A stretch of DNA of 64,000 bases from Silvimonas iriomotensis (GCF_014645535.1 NZ_BMLX01000006.1:66444-130443); one strand, 5' to 3'; positions 9,605 to 18,351 are shown, numbered from the stretch's first letter. Numbers and translations are program-made. The notes: a model not told the origin generated them from the sequence alone.

Positions 9605-10897
9605 ATGAAGCTGAGCTCTATTTTCGCGCTGGTTGCTCTGGTGTTCTCTGTTGCAGCACCGGTCTCCCGCGCGGTCGAGGTCCAGACCGTGGACCGCATC
9701 GTCGCAGTGGTCAATCACGATGTCATTACGGCGAACGAACTCTCTGCCCGGGTCGCCCAGGTCAAACAGAATCTGAAGCAACAGAACATTCCGGAACCGC
9801 CGACCGACATCCTGCAACACCAGGTGCTCGAACGGATGGTCAACGAACAGGTGCAAGTGCAGTTTGCCGCCTCGACCGGCATGAAGGTCGACGACGCCCA
9901 GCTCGATCAGGCGACCGCCGCACTGGCCAAACAGAACAAGATGAGCCTGCCGGAATTCCGTACCGCACTGACAGGTCAAGGCATTCCCTGGGCGCAGTTC
10001 CGCAAGGAAATCCGTACCGAGATGATCCTGCAGCGTCTGCGTCAGCGTGAAGTGGACAACCGTGTGTCGGTGTCGGATGCCGAGGTCAACGAATACCTCA
10101 AGCTGAACGCCAACAAGCCGCAAATGGATTATCGTCTGGCCCATATCCAGATTTCCGTGCCGGAAAACGCCACGCCCGATGAAGTCCAGGCCCGTCGCAA
10201 CAAGATTGTTGCCGCCCGCCAGGCCGTTAATTCCGGTCAGGATTTCGGTACCGTTGCCGCGCAATACTCCACCGCCAAAGACGCCACCGAAGGTGGTCAA
10301 CTGGGCTGGTATGCCGCAGGTAGCCTGCCGGAGCAAATGGTCGCCCTGTTGCAACAAATGCAACCGGGCCAGATTACCGACATCATCCGCAGCCCGTCCG
10401 GGTTCGAGCTTGTGAAACTGATGGAAGTGCGCAAGCAGGAAAACCATCAAGTGGTGCAACAAACCCACGTGCGCCACATCCTGATCCGCCCGACCGAACT
10501 GGTGTCTGAAGGCGAAGCCCAGGCCAAGCTCAAGCAGATTCGTGACCGCATCATGCAAGGCGCCAAGTTTGAAGACATGGCCCGTGCGTTCTCTGAAGAC
10601 GGCAGCGCCAGCAAGGGTGGTGATCTGGGCTGGATCAACCCGGGCGAGACCGTACCCGAGTTTGAACAAGTCATGAACGCACTCAAGCCGGGCGAACTGA
10701 GCCAGGTGGTGCATACCCAGTTTGGCTACCACCTGATCCAGGTGATCGAACGCCGTGATCAGGATGTCACCGAAGATCGTGAACGCCTGTCCGTGCGCAA
10801 CGAGTTGCGCAAGCGCAAGGCCGACGAACAGTACGAAAACTGGGCTCGTCAGATGCGTGATAGCGCGTATGTCGATATCCGCCTGAAAGACGAATAA
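9605..10897 (+). CDS. surA: Periplasmic peptidyl-prolyl isomerase and chaperone SurA
   Basis: Folds outer-membrane beta-barrel proteins, including LptD encoded just upstream. The protein of about 430 residues has a signal peptide ending near SRA, the SurA N-terminal domain (VDRIVAVVNHDVITANEL), then two parvulin domains. The first begins at YRLAHIQISVPE and the second at THVRHILIRPTE with GGDLGWINPGETVPEFE. The ATG at 9605 is 8 bases after the lptD stop. A GTG at 9593 overlaps that stop and would add four residues before the signal peptide, so coupling to lptD translation is likely either way. Confidence 0.95.
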   Translation: MKLSSIFALVALVFSVAAPVSRAVEVQTVDRIVAVVNHDVITANELSARVAQVKQNLKQQNIPEPPTDILQHQVLERMVNEQVQVQFAASTGMKVDDAQLDQATAALAKQNKMSLPEFRTALTGQGIPWAQFRKEIRTEMILQRLRQREVDNRVSVSDAEVNEYLKLNANKPQMDYRLAHIQISVPENATPDEVQARRNKIVAARQAVNSGQDFGTVAAQYSTAKDATEGGQLGWYAAGSLPEQMVALLQQMQPGQITDIIRSPSGFELVKLMEVRKQENHQVVQQTHVRHILIRPTELVSEGEAQAKLKQIRDRIMQGAKFEDMARAFSEDGSASKGGDLGWINPGETVPEFEQVMNALKPGELSQVVHTQFGYHLIQVIERRDQDVTEDRERLSVRNELRKRKADEQYENWARQMRDSAYVDIRLKDE

Positions 10898-10922
10898 ACC
10901 CAAGCCGGGATTGACGCCACGC

Positions 10923-11921
10923 ATGTCTAATCTGCCCCGCATTGCCGTCACCAGTGGCGAGCCCGCCGGCATTGGCCCGGAGTTGCTCGCCGCGCTGGGG
11001 CAGATGAACCTGCCGGCGCAACTGGTACTGCTGGGCGACCGGGACCTGCTGCAAGCGCGCGCGGCCTGCGTGGGTAGCGCGGGCCAATGGCCGGCCTACA
11101 CGCCAGAAGGCAACGCGCCGGTCTCGGTACTGCATGTACCGGTGGCCGCTCCGGTTACTGCCGGCCAGCTTGATACCCGCAATGCCCAGCATGTGCTTGA
11201 TCTGCTGGATCGCGCGGTCGATGGCTGCATGGCGGGCGAGTTCGCCGCCATCGTGACTGCGCCGCTGCACAAGGGCGTGATCAACGAGGGGCAAACCAGC
11301 CAGAGTGGCAAGTTCTTCTACGGCCACACCGAATACCTGGCCGAGCGCACCCACACGCCGCGCGTGGTCATGATGCTCACGTGCGAGCAAATGCGCGTCG
11401 CGCTGGCGACAACGCATCTGCCACTCAAGGACGTGCCAGCGGCCATTACGGCACAAAGCCTGACCGAAACGCTGCGCATCCTGCACGCGGATCTGACCCA
11501 CAAATTCGGCATTGCCCAGCCGCGCATCCTGGTCGCCGGCCTGAACCCGCACGCGGGTGAGTCCGGGCATCTGGGCCATGAAGAAATCGACATCATCACG
11601 CCGACGCTGGAAAAACTGCGGGCCGAGGGCATGCTGCTGATCGGCCCCCTGCCCGCCGACACCCTGTTCAACCCGGCGCAGCTGCAACGCGGCGATGCCG
11701 TGCTGGCCATGTATCACGACCAGGGCTTGCCGGTGCTCAAGTTCGCCAGTTTCGGCAGCGGCATCAACGTCACGCTGGGTCTGCCCATCATTCGTACTTC
11801 GGTCGATCACGGCACTGCGCTGGATCTGGCCGGGACCGGCAAGGCCGATGCGGGCAGCCTCGTGGCCGCAACGCAACTGGCCATCGAACTGGCCCACGCA
11901 AAGAGCCGGGCTGCCCCATAA
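10923..11921 (+). CDS. pdxA: 4-hydroxythreonine-4-phosphate dehydrogenase
   Basis: NAD-dependent enzyme of the DXP-dependent pyridoxal phosphate pathway that makes 3-amino-1-hydroxyacetone phosphate. The 332-residue protein carries TSGEPAGIGPEL near the N-terminus, VTAPLHKGVINEG, FFYGHTEYLAERT with a conserved metal-binding His, and the C-terminal MYHDQGLPVLKFASFGSGIN and SVDHGTALDLAG motifs. The ATG at 10923 is preferred to an in-frame TTG at 10911. It sits between surA and rsmA, the usual proteobacterial arrangement. Confidence 0.95.
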   Translation: MSNLPRIAVTSGEPAGIGPELLAALGQMNLPAQLVLLGDRDLLQARAACVGSAGQWPAYTPEGNAPVSVLHVPVAAPVTAGQLDTRNAQHVLDLLDRAVDGCMAGEFAAIVTAPLHKGVINEGQTSQSGKFFYGHTEYLAERTHTPRVVMMLTCEQMRVALATTHLPLKDVPAAITAQSLTETLRILHADLTHKFGIAQPRILVAGLNPHAGESGHLGHEEIDIITPTLEKLRAEGMLLIGPLPADTLFNPAQLQRGDAVLAMYHDQGLPVLKFASFGSGINVTLGLPIIRTSVDHGTALDLAGTGKADAGSLVAATQLAIELAHAKSRAAP

Positions 11922-12008
11922 TCACTGAGCAGACACCCCTGACGCATGCTGGCCGCGCCAGTCATGCCGGATCGGGTATTTGCCTTTTTCACGCTTTCAG
12001 GTAACCGC

Positions 12009-12815
12009 ATGGGCCATATTCCACGCAAACGCTTTGGGCAGAATTTTCTGCAAGACCAGGGCGTGATCTACGACATCGTCAACTGTATTGATCCCAAACC
12101 GGGCGAGCCCCTGGTGGAGATCGGCCCCGGTCTGGCCGCGCTGACCGAGCCCCTGATGGCGCGCGCCGGTCATTTGCATGTGGTGGAAATCGACCGCGAT
12201 ATCGTCAGCCACCTGCAGCAGCGCTTCAAGCCCGAACAACTGACCATCCATAATGTGGATGCCTTGCAGTTCGACTTCGGCACCCTGGCGCGGGAAATCG
12301 CACCGGGTTCACGCATCCGGCTGGCCGGCAACCTGCCGTACAACATTTCGACGCCGCTGCTGTTTCACCTGGCCGAGTTTGGCGATGCCATTGCCGACAT
12401 GCACTTCATGCTGCAAAAAGAAGTGGTTGAACGCATCGCCGCCGAGCCTGGCACGGCCGATTACGGTCGTCTTTCGATCATGCTGCAAGTGCGCTTTGCC
12501 ACCGAATACATGCTGGATGTGCCCCCGGGCGCGTTCTACCCGCCGCCCAAGGTTGACTCCGCTGTCATCCGCATGATCCCGTGGCCGACACCGCCCTGGC
12601 CGGTTGACGATATGCCGACGCTGGAAAAACTGGTGCAGACCGCCTTTGCCGCGCGCCGCAAAACCCTGCGCAATAACCTGCGCGGTGTGGTCGATGACGC
12701 CCAGTTGCTGGCGCTTGAACTTGATCCGGCCCAGCGCCCGGAACAGATCACGGTGGAGCAATATGTGCGTCTGGCCAACTGGCTGTTTGCCCAGCGCGGC
12801 AACACTGCTGCGTAA
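12009..12815 (+). CDS. rsmA: 16S rRNA dimethyladenosine transferase
   Basis: Dimethylates two adjacent adenines near the 3' end of 16S rRNA (the KsgA activity). The 268-residue protein starts RKRFGQNFLQD. It then shows the SAM-binding VEIGPGLAALTEPL, an acidic VEIDRD loop, the catalytic NLPYNISTPLL, and PPKVDSAVIRM. The ATG at 12009 follows AGGT; an upstream in-frame ATG at 11946 would add a non-conserved tail. Last gene of the lptD operon. Confidence 0.96.
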   Translation: MGHIPRKRFGQNFLQDQGVIYDIVNCIDPKPGEPLVEIGPGLAALTEPLMARAGHLHVVEIDRDIVSHLQQRFKPEQLTIHNVDALQFDFGTLAREIAPGSRIRLAGNLPYNISTPLLFHLAEFGDAIADMHFMLQKEVVERIAAEPGTADYGRLSIMLQVRFATEYMLDVPPGAFYPPPKVDSAVIRMIPWPTPPWPVDDMPTLEKLVQTAFAARRKTLRNNLRGVVDDAQLLALELDPAQRPEQITVEQYVRLANWLFAQRGNTAA

Positions 12816-12926
12816 GCGATAACCCGCGTGGTCAAAGCGTCTGGATTGCCGTAAATTCAGTCACTTCCAGTCATGAACCGGCCGGTGCTTCCGGCCACTG
12901 AACCCAATATCAACCGGGCATCGCCA

Positions 12927-13688
12927 ATGAACGCTGAAGACAGCACCATGATCCGCTTCAACCAGGTCAACAAGTGGTATGGCCGCGATCACCATGTGCT
13001 CAAGAACATCAGCCTTGAAGTGAAAAAGGGCGAAGTCGTGGTGGTGTGCGGCCCGTCGGGTTCGGGCAAGTCCACGCTGATCCGCACCATCAACCAGCTC
13101 GAAGCCATCAACGATGGCGAAATCTGGGTTGACGGCGTTCAGGTCAACAGCCCGAAGACCGATATCAACCGCCTGCGCGAAGAAGTCGGCTTCGTCTTCC
13201 AGCATTTCAATCTTTACCCGCACTTGTCAGTGCTGGAAAACATCACGCTGGCGCCGATCCGTGTCCGCAAGATGAGCAAAAGCGATGCCGACCAGCGCGC
13301 CATGGAGTTGCTCGAACGCGTGGGCCTGGCGAACAAACGCGATGCCTACCCCAGCCAGTTGTCCGGCGGCCAGCAACAGCGCGTGGCCATTGCCCGCGGC
13401 CTGGCCATGCAACCCAAGGTCATGTTGTTTGATGAACCGACCAGCGCGCTGGACCCGGAAATGATCGGTGAAGTGCTCAAAGTGATGCAGGGTCTGGCCG
13501 AATCAGGCATGACCATGATGGTTGTGACACACGAAATGGGCTTTGCCCGCGAAGTCGCCGACCGGGTGATTTTTCTGGATCACGGCGAGATGCTCGAACA
13601 AGGTGCGCCAGAAACTTTCTTCCAGCATCCGCAACACGAGCGCACGCGCCAGTTCCTGCGACAGATCCTGGCCCCCATGCACGGATAA
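12927..13688 (+). CDS. Polar amino acid ABC transporter ATP-binding protein
   Basis: GltL/GlnQ-type ATPase, about 253 residues from the ATG at 12927 (or 246 from the ATG at 12948; neither has a strong ribosome site). Walker A is GPSGSGKST, the signature is LSGGQQQR, Walker B is [12 protein letters not shown] and the switch is VVTHEMG. It is strongly similar to the ATPase at 16412-17140, which closes the adjacent transporter operon. Here it stands alone, 215 bases upstream of the binding protein and behind a terminator-like hairpin. It may be a spare ATPase for the same permease or serve permeases elsewhere. Confidence 0.9.
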   Translation: MNAEDSTMIRFNQVNKWYGRDHHVLKNISLEVKKGEVVVVCGPSGSGKSTLIRTINQLEAINDGEIWVDGVQVNSPKTDINRLREEVGFVFQHFNLYPHLSVLENITLAPIRVRKMSKSDADQRAMELLERVGLANKRDAYPSQLSGGQQQRVAIARGLAMQPKVMLFDEPTSALDPEMIGEVLKVMQGLAESGMTMMVVTHEMGFAREVADRVIFLDHGEMLEQGAPETFFQHPQHERTRQFLRQILAPMHG

Positions 13689-13710
13689 GGTGCGCTCATG
13701 CACTTTCAGG

Positions 13711-13741
13711 GGGCCGGCCAACCGCTGGCCCTTCGCTTTTT
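13711..13741 (+). terminator. Probable terminator after the first ATPase gene
   Basis: GGGCCGGC pairs with GCTGGCCC (one G-T pair) around a five-base loop, and a T run follows after five bases. The T tract is not immediately adjacent, so termination may be partial. Confidence 0.5.
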
Positions 13742-13903
13742 CATTAGTAAAATCCGCAAGTTGCAGCTATATCAAGACCAAAAGAAACTGTGTCCACGCA
13801 ACGCTGCAAACCCCCTTTGCAATTCAGGGATATCACCAAGGGCGTTTGAAACAATGCGTCCCTATACTGCCGTCATAACCCGTCACAGTCAGTGGAGAAT
13901 AAA

Positions 13904-14806
13904 ATGTTCAAACTTGTGCCCGCCGCGCTTGCCCTTGCTGCTCTCTGTAGCATGTCCCTCGCTCATGCCGAAGAACTGAACGGCACACTGAAGAAGGTCA
14001 AGGAGAGCGGCGAGATCGTCGTCGGTGTCCGTGATTCTTCCATTCCGTTTGCGTACTACGACAACCAGCAAAAACCGGTTGGTTACGCGATGGACCTGGC
14101 CGCCAAGATTGTGGACAACGTCAAGAAGACGTTGAACATGCCCAACCTGAACGTGCGTTATAACCTGGTGACCTCCCAGACCCGTATTCCGCTGGTGACC
14201 AACGGCACCGTCGATTTCGAATGCGGCTCCACCACCAACAACATTGAACGCCAGAAGCAAGTCGCTTTCTCGGTAGGCATGTTTGAAATCGGTACCCGTA
14301 TCCTGGTAAGCAAGAAGTCCGGCATCAAGGATTTCTCTGACCTGACGGGCAAGAACGTGGTGACCACTGCCGGTACCACTTCCGAGCGTCTGCTGAAGGC
14401 CATGAACGTCGACAAGAAGATGAACATGAACATCATCAGCGCCAAGGATCACGGCGAGTCCTTCCTGATGCTTGAATCCGGCCGCGCTGTGGCCTTCATG
14501 ATGGACGACGCGCTGCTGGCCGGCGAAATGGCCAAGGCCAAGACCCCGTCTGACTGGACCATCGTGGGCAAGCCGCAATCGTATGAAATCTATGGTTGCT
14601 CCATGCGCCGTGAAGATCCGCAGTTCAAGAAGGTGGTGGACGATGCCCTGAAGGCCACCTACAAGTCTGGCGAGATCAACAAGATCTACACCAAGTGGTT
14701 CCAGCAACCCATCCCGCCGAAGGGCCTGAACCTGAACTTCCAGATGAGCGATGAGCTCAAGCAACTGATTGCCAACCCGACTGACAAGTCGGCGGAGCAG
14801 ATGTAA
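13904..14806 (+). CDS. gltI: Glutamate/aspartate-type ABC transporter substrate-binding protein
   Basis: Periplasmic family-3 solute-binding protein, 300 residues, with a signal peptide ending SLAHA and a mature start EELNGTLKKVKESGEIVVGVRDSSIPFAYYD. The ligand-binding landmarks TNGTVDFECGSTTNN and the GSMMRR-like CSMRREDPQFKK segment fit GltI. GTGGAGA precedes the ATG at 13904. It is followed by a strong terminator and a structured spacer before the two permeases and ATPase, an arrangement that usually leaves binding protein in excess over the membrane parts. The substrate (Glu/Asp) is inferred from family similarity. Confidence 0.88.
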   Translation: MFKLVPAALALAALCSMSLAHAEELNGTLKKVKESGEIVVGVRDSSIPFAYYDNQQKPVGYAMDLAAKIVDNVKKTLNMPNLNVRYNLVTSQTRIPLVTNGTVDFECGSTTNNIERQKQVAFSVGMFEIGTRILVSKKSGIKDFSDLTGKNVVTTAGTTSERLLKAMNVDKKMNMNIISAKDHGESFLMLESGRAVAFMMDDALLAGEMAKAKTPSDWTIVGKPQSYEIYGCSMRREDPQFKKVVDDALKATYKSGEINKIYTKWFQQPIPPKGLNLNFQMSDELKQLIANPTDKSAEQM

Positions 14807-14823
14807 CAGCTGCACTCCCGCAC

Positions 14824-14849
14824 AAAGGGGGCGAACCGCCCCCTTTTTT
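14824..14849 (+). terminator. Terminator directly after the binding-protein gene
   Basis: GGGGGC pairs with GCCCCC around a five-base loop, with AAA before and six T after. It lies 18 bases past the gltI stop. The transporter operon continues beyond it, so it is probably a partial terminator or an mRNA 3' stabiliser. Confidence 0.85.
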
Positions 14850-14874
14850 GTCATAAAGAAATCAGTATGCACAG

Positions 14875-14900
14875 CAACGGCCTGAACCCTCGGGCCGTTG
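14875..14900 (+). repeat. Second hairpin in the gltI-gltJ spacer
   Basis: CAACGGCC and GGCCGTTG form a perfect eight-base stem with a ten-base loop. No T tract follows. It sits between the terminator and the larger 17-base inverted repeat. Confidence 0.6.
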
Positions 14901-14910
14901 TTCCGCACAG

Positions 14911-14975
14911 AGCGGCTGACAAAAACCCGCGCAGTCAGAACCTGGCATGAGGCCAGCCGGTTTTTGTCAGCCGCT
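14911..14975 (+). repeat. 17-base perfect inverted repeat with inner hairpin
   Basis: AGCGGCTGACAAAAACC (14911-14927) is matched exactly in reverse complement at 14959-14975. The 31-base spacer holds a smaller CTGGC/GCCAG hairpin. It ends about ten bases before the AAGGGGG ribosome site of gltJ, so it could control stability or translation of the permease mRNA, or bind a protein as DNA. Confidence 0.75.
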
Positions 14976-14998
14976 CAGGCTTGAAAAGGGGGAACAAC

Positions 14999-15745
14999 AT
15001 GCATTACCACTGGGACTGGGGCGTCTTTTTCAAGCCCACTGGTGTCGGCAGCGAAATCTATCTGAACTGGTTTGTGTCCGGTTTGATGATGACGCTGGGC
15101 GTGGCACTGTCGGCGTGGGTTATCGCGCTCATTCTGGGGACCGTGCTGGGCGTCATGCGTACTGTGCCGGGCAAGATCGTGTCGCGCGTTGCTGGCGCCT
15201 ATGTCGATCTGTTTCGTAACGTGCCGCTGCTGGTGCAGCTGTTTGTCTGGTACTACGTGATTCCAGACTGGTTGCCGGACAATCTTTCCAACTGGCTCAA
15301 ACAGGATATTTCGCCCGTCACCAACGCCTTTATCACGGTGACGGTCTGTCTGGGGCTGTTTACCGCCGCCCGCGTCTGTGAACAGGTGCGTACCGGTATT
15401 CAGGCCCTGCCCAAGGGTCAGACCAACGCCGCATTGGCACTGGGTCTGGCCTTGCCGCAGGTTTATCGCCAGGTGCTGCTGCCGCAGGCTTTCCGGATCA
15501 TCATTCCGCCGCTTACTTCCGAGTTCCTGAACATCATCAAGAACTCCTCCGTGGCCTCGCTCGTCGCCTTGCCCGAACTGCTGGCGCAAACCAAACAACT
15601 GGTGGACTTCACGGCCAACCAGTTTGAGGCCTACACGCTGGGCACCCTGATTTACTTTGCGGTGAACATGCTGCTGATGTTCTTCATGCGCTGGGTGGAA
15701 AAACGCCTGCGCGTGCCGGGCCTGATCGCACTGGGAGGCAAATAA
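14999..15745 (+). CDS. gltJ: Glutamate/aspartate-type ABC transporter permease
   Basis: Inner-membrane permease of 248 residues with about five membrane segments. The EAA loop is present (AALALGLALPQVYRQVLLPQAFRIIIPPL), as is the N-terminal RTVPGKIVSRVAGAYVDLFRNVPLLVQ signature of HisMQ-type permeases. AAGGGGG precedes the ATG at 14999. It ends one base before gltK and must pair with it. Confidence 0.93.
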   Translation: MHYHWDWGVFFKPTGVGSEIYLNWFVSGLMMTLGVALSAWVIALILGTVLGVMRTVPGKIVSRVAGAYVDLFRNVPLLVQLFVWYYVIPDWLPDNLSNWLKQDISPVTNAFITVTVCLGLFTAARVCEQVRTGIQALPKGQTNAALALGLALPQVYRQVLLPQAFRIIIPPLTSEFLNIIKNSSVASLVALPELLAQTKQLVDFTANQFEAYTLGTLIYFAVNMLLMFFMRWVEKRLRVPGLIALGGK

Positions 15746-15746
15746 G

Positions 15747-16415
15747 ATGCTGCATTTTTCTGATTTGCAAGGCTCCTTGCCCGGTCTGTGGGAAGGCATG
15801 AAAGTCACGTTGCAGATGCTGGTCATGGCCGTCGTCGGCGGCATGTTGCTGGGCACCTTGCTGGCGCTGGCACGCCTGTCGCACAACAAGACGCTGGCCG
15901 CCCTGGGTGGCGCGTACGTCACGTATTTCCGCTCGATCCCCCTTTTGATGGTGATCTCGTGGTTCTACTTTGCCGTACCGCTGATCATTGGCTGGGTCAC
16001 CGGCACCAACCGCCCGATCGGCGCGTTTACCTCTTGCCTCGTGGCTTTCACCATGTTCGAGGCCGCCTATTACGCCGAGATCGTGCGGGCGGGTATCCAG
16101 TCGATCTCTCGCGGCCAGATGAACGCGGCCTACGCGCTGGGCATGACCTATGGCCAGACCATGCGTCTGGTGGTGCTGCCACAGGCGTTCCGCAAAATGA
16201 CGCCGCTGCTGCTGCAACAGTCGATCATCCTGTTCCAGGATACCTCGCTGGTGTACGCAGTGGGCGTGCTCGACTTCTTTAACGTGGCCTATTCCAAAGG
16301 CAACATCACCGGTGAATTGCAGCAGTACATCCTGCTGGCCGGTGTCGTGTATTTCGTGATCAGCTTTTCCGCTTCGCGCCTGGTGAAGCATCTGCAAAAA
16401 AGGATGACCGTATGA
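15747..16415 (+). CDS. gltK: Glutamate/aspartate-type ABC transporter permease
   Basis: Second membrane subunit, 222 residues. It has the LGGAYVTYFRSIPLLMVISWFYF segment and the EAA loop (NAAYALGMTYGQTMRLVVLPQAFRKMTPLLL). The start lies two bases after the gltJ stop, preceded by GGGAGG inside gltJ, and its end overlaps the ATPase start by four bases (ATGA). This indicates tight translational coupling. Confidence 0.93.
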   Translation: MLHFSDLQGSLPGLWEGMKVTLQMLVMAVVGGMLLGTLLALARLSHNKTLAALGGAYVTYFRSIPLLMVISWFYFAVPLIIGWVTGTNRPIGAFTSCLVAFTMFEAAYYAEIVRAGIQSISRGQMNAAYALGMTYGQTMRLVVLPQAFRKMTPLLLQQSIILFQDTSLVYAVGVLDFFNVAYSKGNITGELQQYILLAGVVYFVISFSASRLVKHLQKRMTV

Positions 16416-17140
16416 TCTCCATCAAGAACGTCAGTAAGTGGTACGGCGACTTCCAGGTGCTGACCGATTGCTCTACCGAAGTGCAAAAAGGCGAAGTGGT
16501 CGTGGTGTGCGGTCCGTCCGGCTCGGGTAAATCCACCCTGATCAAGTGCGTCAATGGTCTGGAAGCGTTCCAGCAAGGCACCATTGCCGTGGATGGCACC
16601 TCAGTGGGCGATCCGAAAACCAATCTGCCCAAGCTGCGCAGCCGCGTTGGCATGGTGTTCCAGCACTTTGAACTGTTCCCGCACCTGACCATTACCGAGA
16701 ACCTGGCGCTGGCGCAGATCAAGGTACTGGGTCGCAACAAGGATGCCGCGATCGAGAAAGGCCTGAAGCTGCTGGATCGCGTTGGTCTGAAAGCGCATGC
16801 GCACAAGCACCCGGGCCAGTTGTCCGGTGGTCAGCAGCAGCGTGTGGCCATCGCCCGCGCGCTGGCCATGGACCCGATCGCCATGCTGTTTGACGAGCCG
16901 ACCTCCGCGCTGGACCCGGAAATGATCAACGAAGTGCTGGATGTCATGGTCGAACTGGCCCGCGAAGGCATGACCATGATGTGCGTGACCCACGAAATGG
17001 GCTTTGCCCGTAAAGTGGCCAACCGCGTGATCTTCATGGATCGCGGCCAGATCATTGAAGACGCCAACAAGGATGAATTCTTTGGCAGCCCGCGCTCTGA
17101 ACGTGCGCAGGCGTTTTTGTCCAAGATTCTGGCGCATTAA
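16412..17140 (+). CDS. gltL: Glutamate/aspartate-type ABC transporter ATP-binding protein
   Basis: ATPase of the transporter, 242 residues: Walker [11 protein letters not shown]-loop VFQHFELFPH, signature LSGGQQQR, Walker [13 protein letters not shown], switch CVTHEMG. It overlaps gltK by four bases and closes the operon before a strong terminator. A close paralogue lies at 12927-13688. Confidence 0.94.
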   Translation: MISIKNVSKWYGDFQVLTDCSTEVQKGEVVVVCGPSGSGKSTLIKCVNGLEAFQQGTIAVDGTSVGDPKTNLPKLRSRVGMVFQHFELFPHLTITENLALAQIKVLGRNKDAAIEKGLKLLDRVGLKAHAHKHPGQLSGGQQQRVAIARALAMDPIAMLFDEPTSALDPEMINEVLDVMVELAREGMTMMCVTHEMGFARKVANRVIFMDRGQIIEDANKDEFFGSPRSERAQAFLSKILAH

Positions 17141-17186
17141 GCACACCGGGGATCAGGGCAGGCTGCAATGCCCGCCCCGGGTGCCC

Positions 17187-17222
17187 AAAAAAAAAGCCAC
17201 GGCAACTGCCGTGGCTTTTTTT
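17187..17222 (+). terminator. Bidirectional terminator gltL / spy-like gene
   Basis: GCCACGGC pairs with GCCGTGGC around a four-base loop, with a run of nine A before and seven T after. It can end both the gltIJKL transcript and the convergent spy-like gene. Confidence 0.92.
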
Positions 17223-17259
17223 GTACCCGGGAGCCTGAGCGGGCGCCCTGGTTTACTGC

Positions 17260-17775
17260 TTACTGTTGCGGAGCATCGCCCTTCTGGTCGTGCTTGGCGC
17301 GCCATTGTTCCATCTTGGCTTCACGCTCTTTTTGCTTGGCCTGCAGTTGTTGCTGCTGGGCCGGGGTCAGCACGGCGTAGAGCTGATGCTGGAACTTGAT
17401 GCGGGCAGCACGGGCAGCCACCATTTGCTGCGCATCGGCCTGGGCCAGTTGATCTGCCTTGGCATCGCTGTAGTCTGCCGAGAAGAGCAGCTCCTGCTCT
17501 TGCTGACGCGAAGCACGCATGGTGTCCATTTCCTGCTTCATGTTCTGACGGTTAGCCTGCATCAATTGCTTGATCTGGGCCTTTTGCGCGTCAGTCAGGT
17601 TCAGGTCCTTGAAGAAGAAACCATCATGCGGGCCGTGCGGGCCACCGCGCATGTGATGGCCCGGAGGCGGAGGCGGGTTGCCGCCGGCAGCATCATCAGC
17701 AAACGCGGCTGTCATGGCACCACCCAAAGCAACAGCAGCTACAACAGCGGTCAACAGATTACGAGTCTTGAACAT
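17260..17775 (-). CDS. Spy/CpxP family periplasmic stress protein
   Basis: 171-residue exported helical protein. The signal peptide ends near AAFA. A PPPPPGHH and HMRGGPHGPH linker follows, then two LTxxQ motifs (LNLTDAQKAQI near residue 62 and LTPAQQQQL near 138) that define the Spy/CpxP fold. CpxP restrains the CpxA sensor and Spy is a periplasmic chaperone; sequence alone does not decide which this is. It lies next to a CpxRA-like pair and carries a phased GTAAA-like array upstream. AAGGAGCG precedes the ATG at 17775; an upstream in-frame start at 17796 is less likely. Confidence 0.88.
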   Translation of the reverse strand: MFKTRNLLTAVVAAVALGGAMTAAFADDAAGGNPPPPPGHHMRGGPHGPHDGFFFKDLNLTDAQKAQIKQLMQANRQNMKQEMDTMRASRQQEQELLFSADYSDAKADQLAQADAQQMVAARAARIKFQHQLYAVLTPAQQQQLQAKQKEREAKMEQWRAKHDQKGDAPQQ

Positions 17776-17840
17776 GGTTCGCTCCTTTGTATACAACCTG
17801 GTTTTATCGGGTCTGGCAGGGGTCTGCCGGCGATGTTTGC

Positions 17841-17895
17841 ATTATCCGGCCCCCTTTTGTTAAGTGGTGTTAACCGATTGAAAAGGTGAAGTAAA
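17841..17895 (-). promoter_or_regulatory. Candidate CpxR-type operator array and -10 of the spy-like gene
   Basis: Read on the plus strand, GTTAA (17859), GTTAA (17869), GAAAA (17880) and GTAAA (17891) follow at 10, 11 and 11-base steps, close to one helical turn. The known CpxR box is GTAAA-N5-GTAAA. Twelve bases separate the array from a minus-strand GATAAT (17841-17846), which would be the -10. The array therefore covers the -35 region, as expected for an activator. Confidence 0.55.
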
Positions 17896-17933
17896 GTTAA
17901 GTATCAAGCCTTTTCAGTCGGCGTTTTGCCGTA

Positions 17934-18272
17934 TCAGCCGCGCCAGTCGTTGCGGCCGTTATGCCAGCCGTTGTCGTGGTGGTTGTCCCAACGCTGCGGG
18001 GCCGGACGGTAATAAACCGGGCGCGGCGCCACGTACACAGGACGCGGGGCGTAATAAACAGGGCGCGGTGCCACGTAGACCGGGCGGGGTGCCACCACCA
18101 CCGGTGCCGGCGGGGCGTAATAGACCGGGGCCGGGGCGACCACAACAGGTGCAACCGGTATCGGCAGCCCCAGACCGATGCTGACCGATACATGCCCACC
18201 GGCCATGGCAGGCGCAGCGGCGAAGCCAGCAGCGACTACGGCAGCGCCAATCAGGTATTTAATCTTCAACAT
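17934..18272 (-). CDS. Small exported protein with APRPVYY repeats
   Basis: 112-residue protein of unknown function. The signal peptide is LKIKYLIGAAVVAAGFAAAPAMA, followed by a short VSVSIGLGLPIPV segment. It then has a run of alternating APRPVYV and APRPVYY units (about residues 45-92) and a polar tail rich in N, H, W, R and D. GGGAG precedes the ATG. Proteins of this PVYY-rich type are common small envelope proteins without a defined function. Its upstream region has the same phased GTAAA-like array as the spy-like gene, so envelope-stress control is likely. Confidence 0.75.
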   Translation of the reverse strand: MLKIKYLIGAAVVAAGFAAAPAMAGGHVSVSIGLGLPIPVAPVVVAPAPVYYAPPAPVVVAPRPVYVAPRPVYYAPRPVYVAPRPVYYRPAPQRWDNHHDNGWHNGRNDWRG

Positions 18273-18351
18273 GGTGATCTCCCAAAAAGTGGAATCGCCG
18301 TTTACGGCCGGTGGGGCGGTGTGCCTTGCCGTTGCCGTCTGGCGTGATTCC

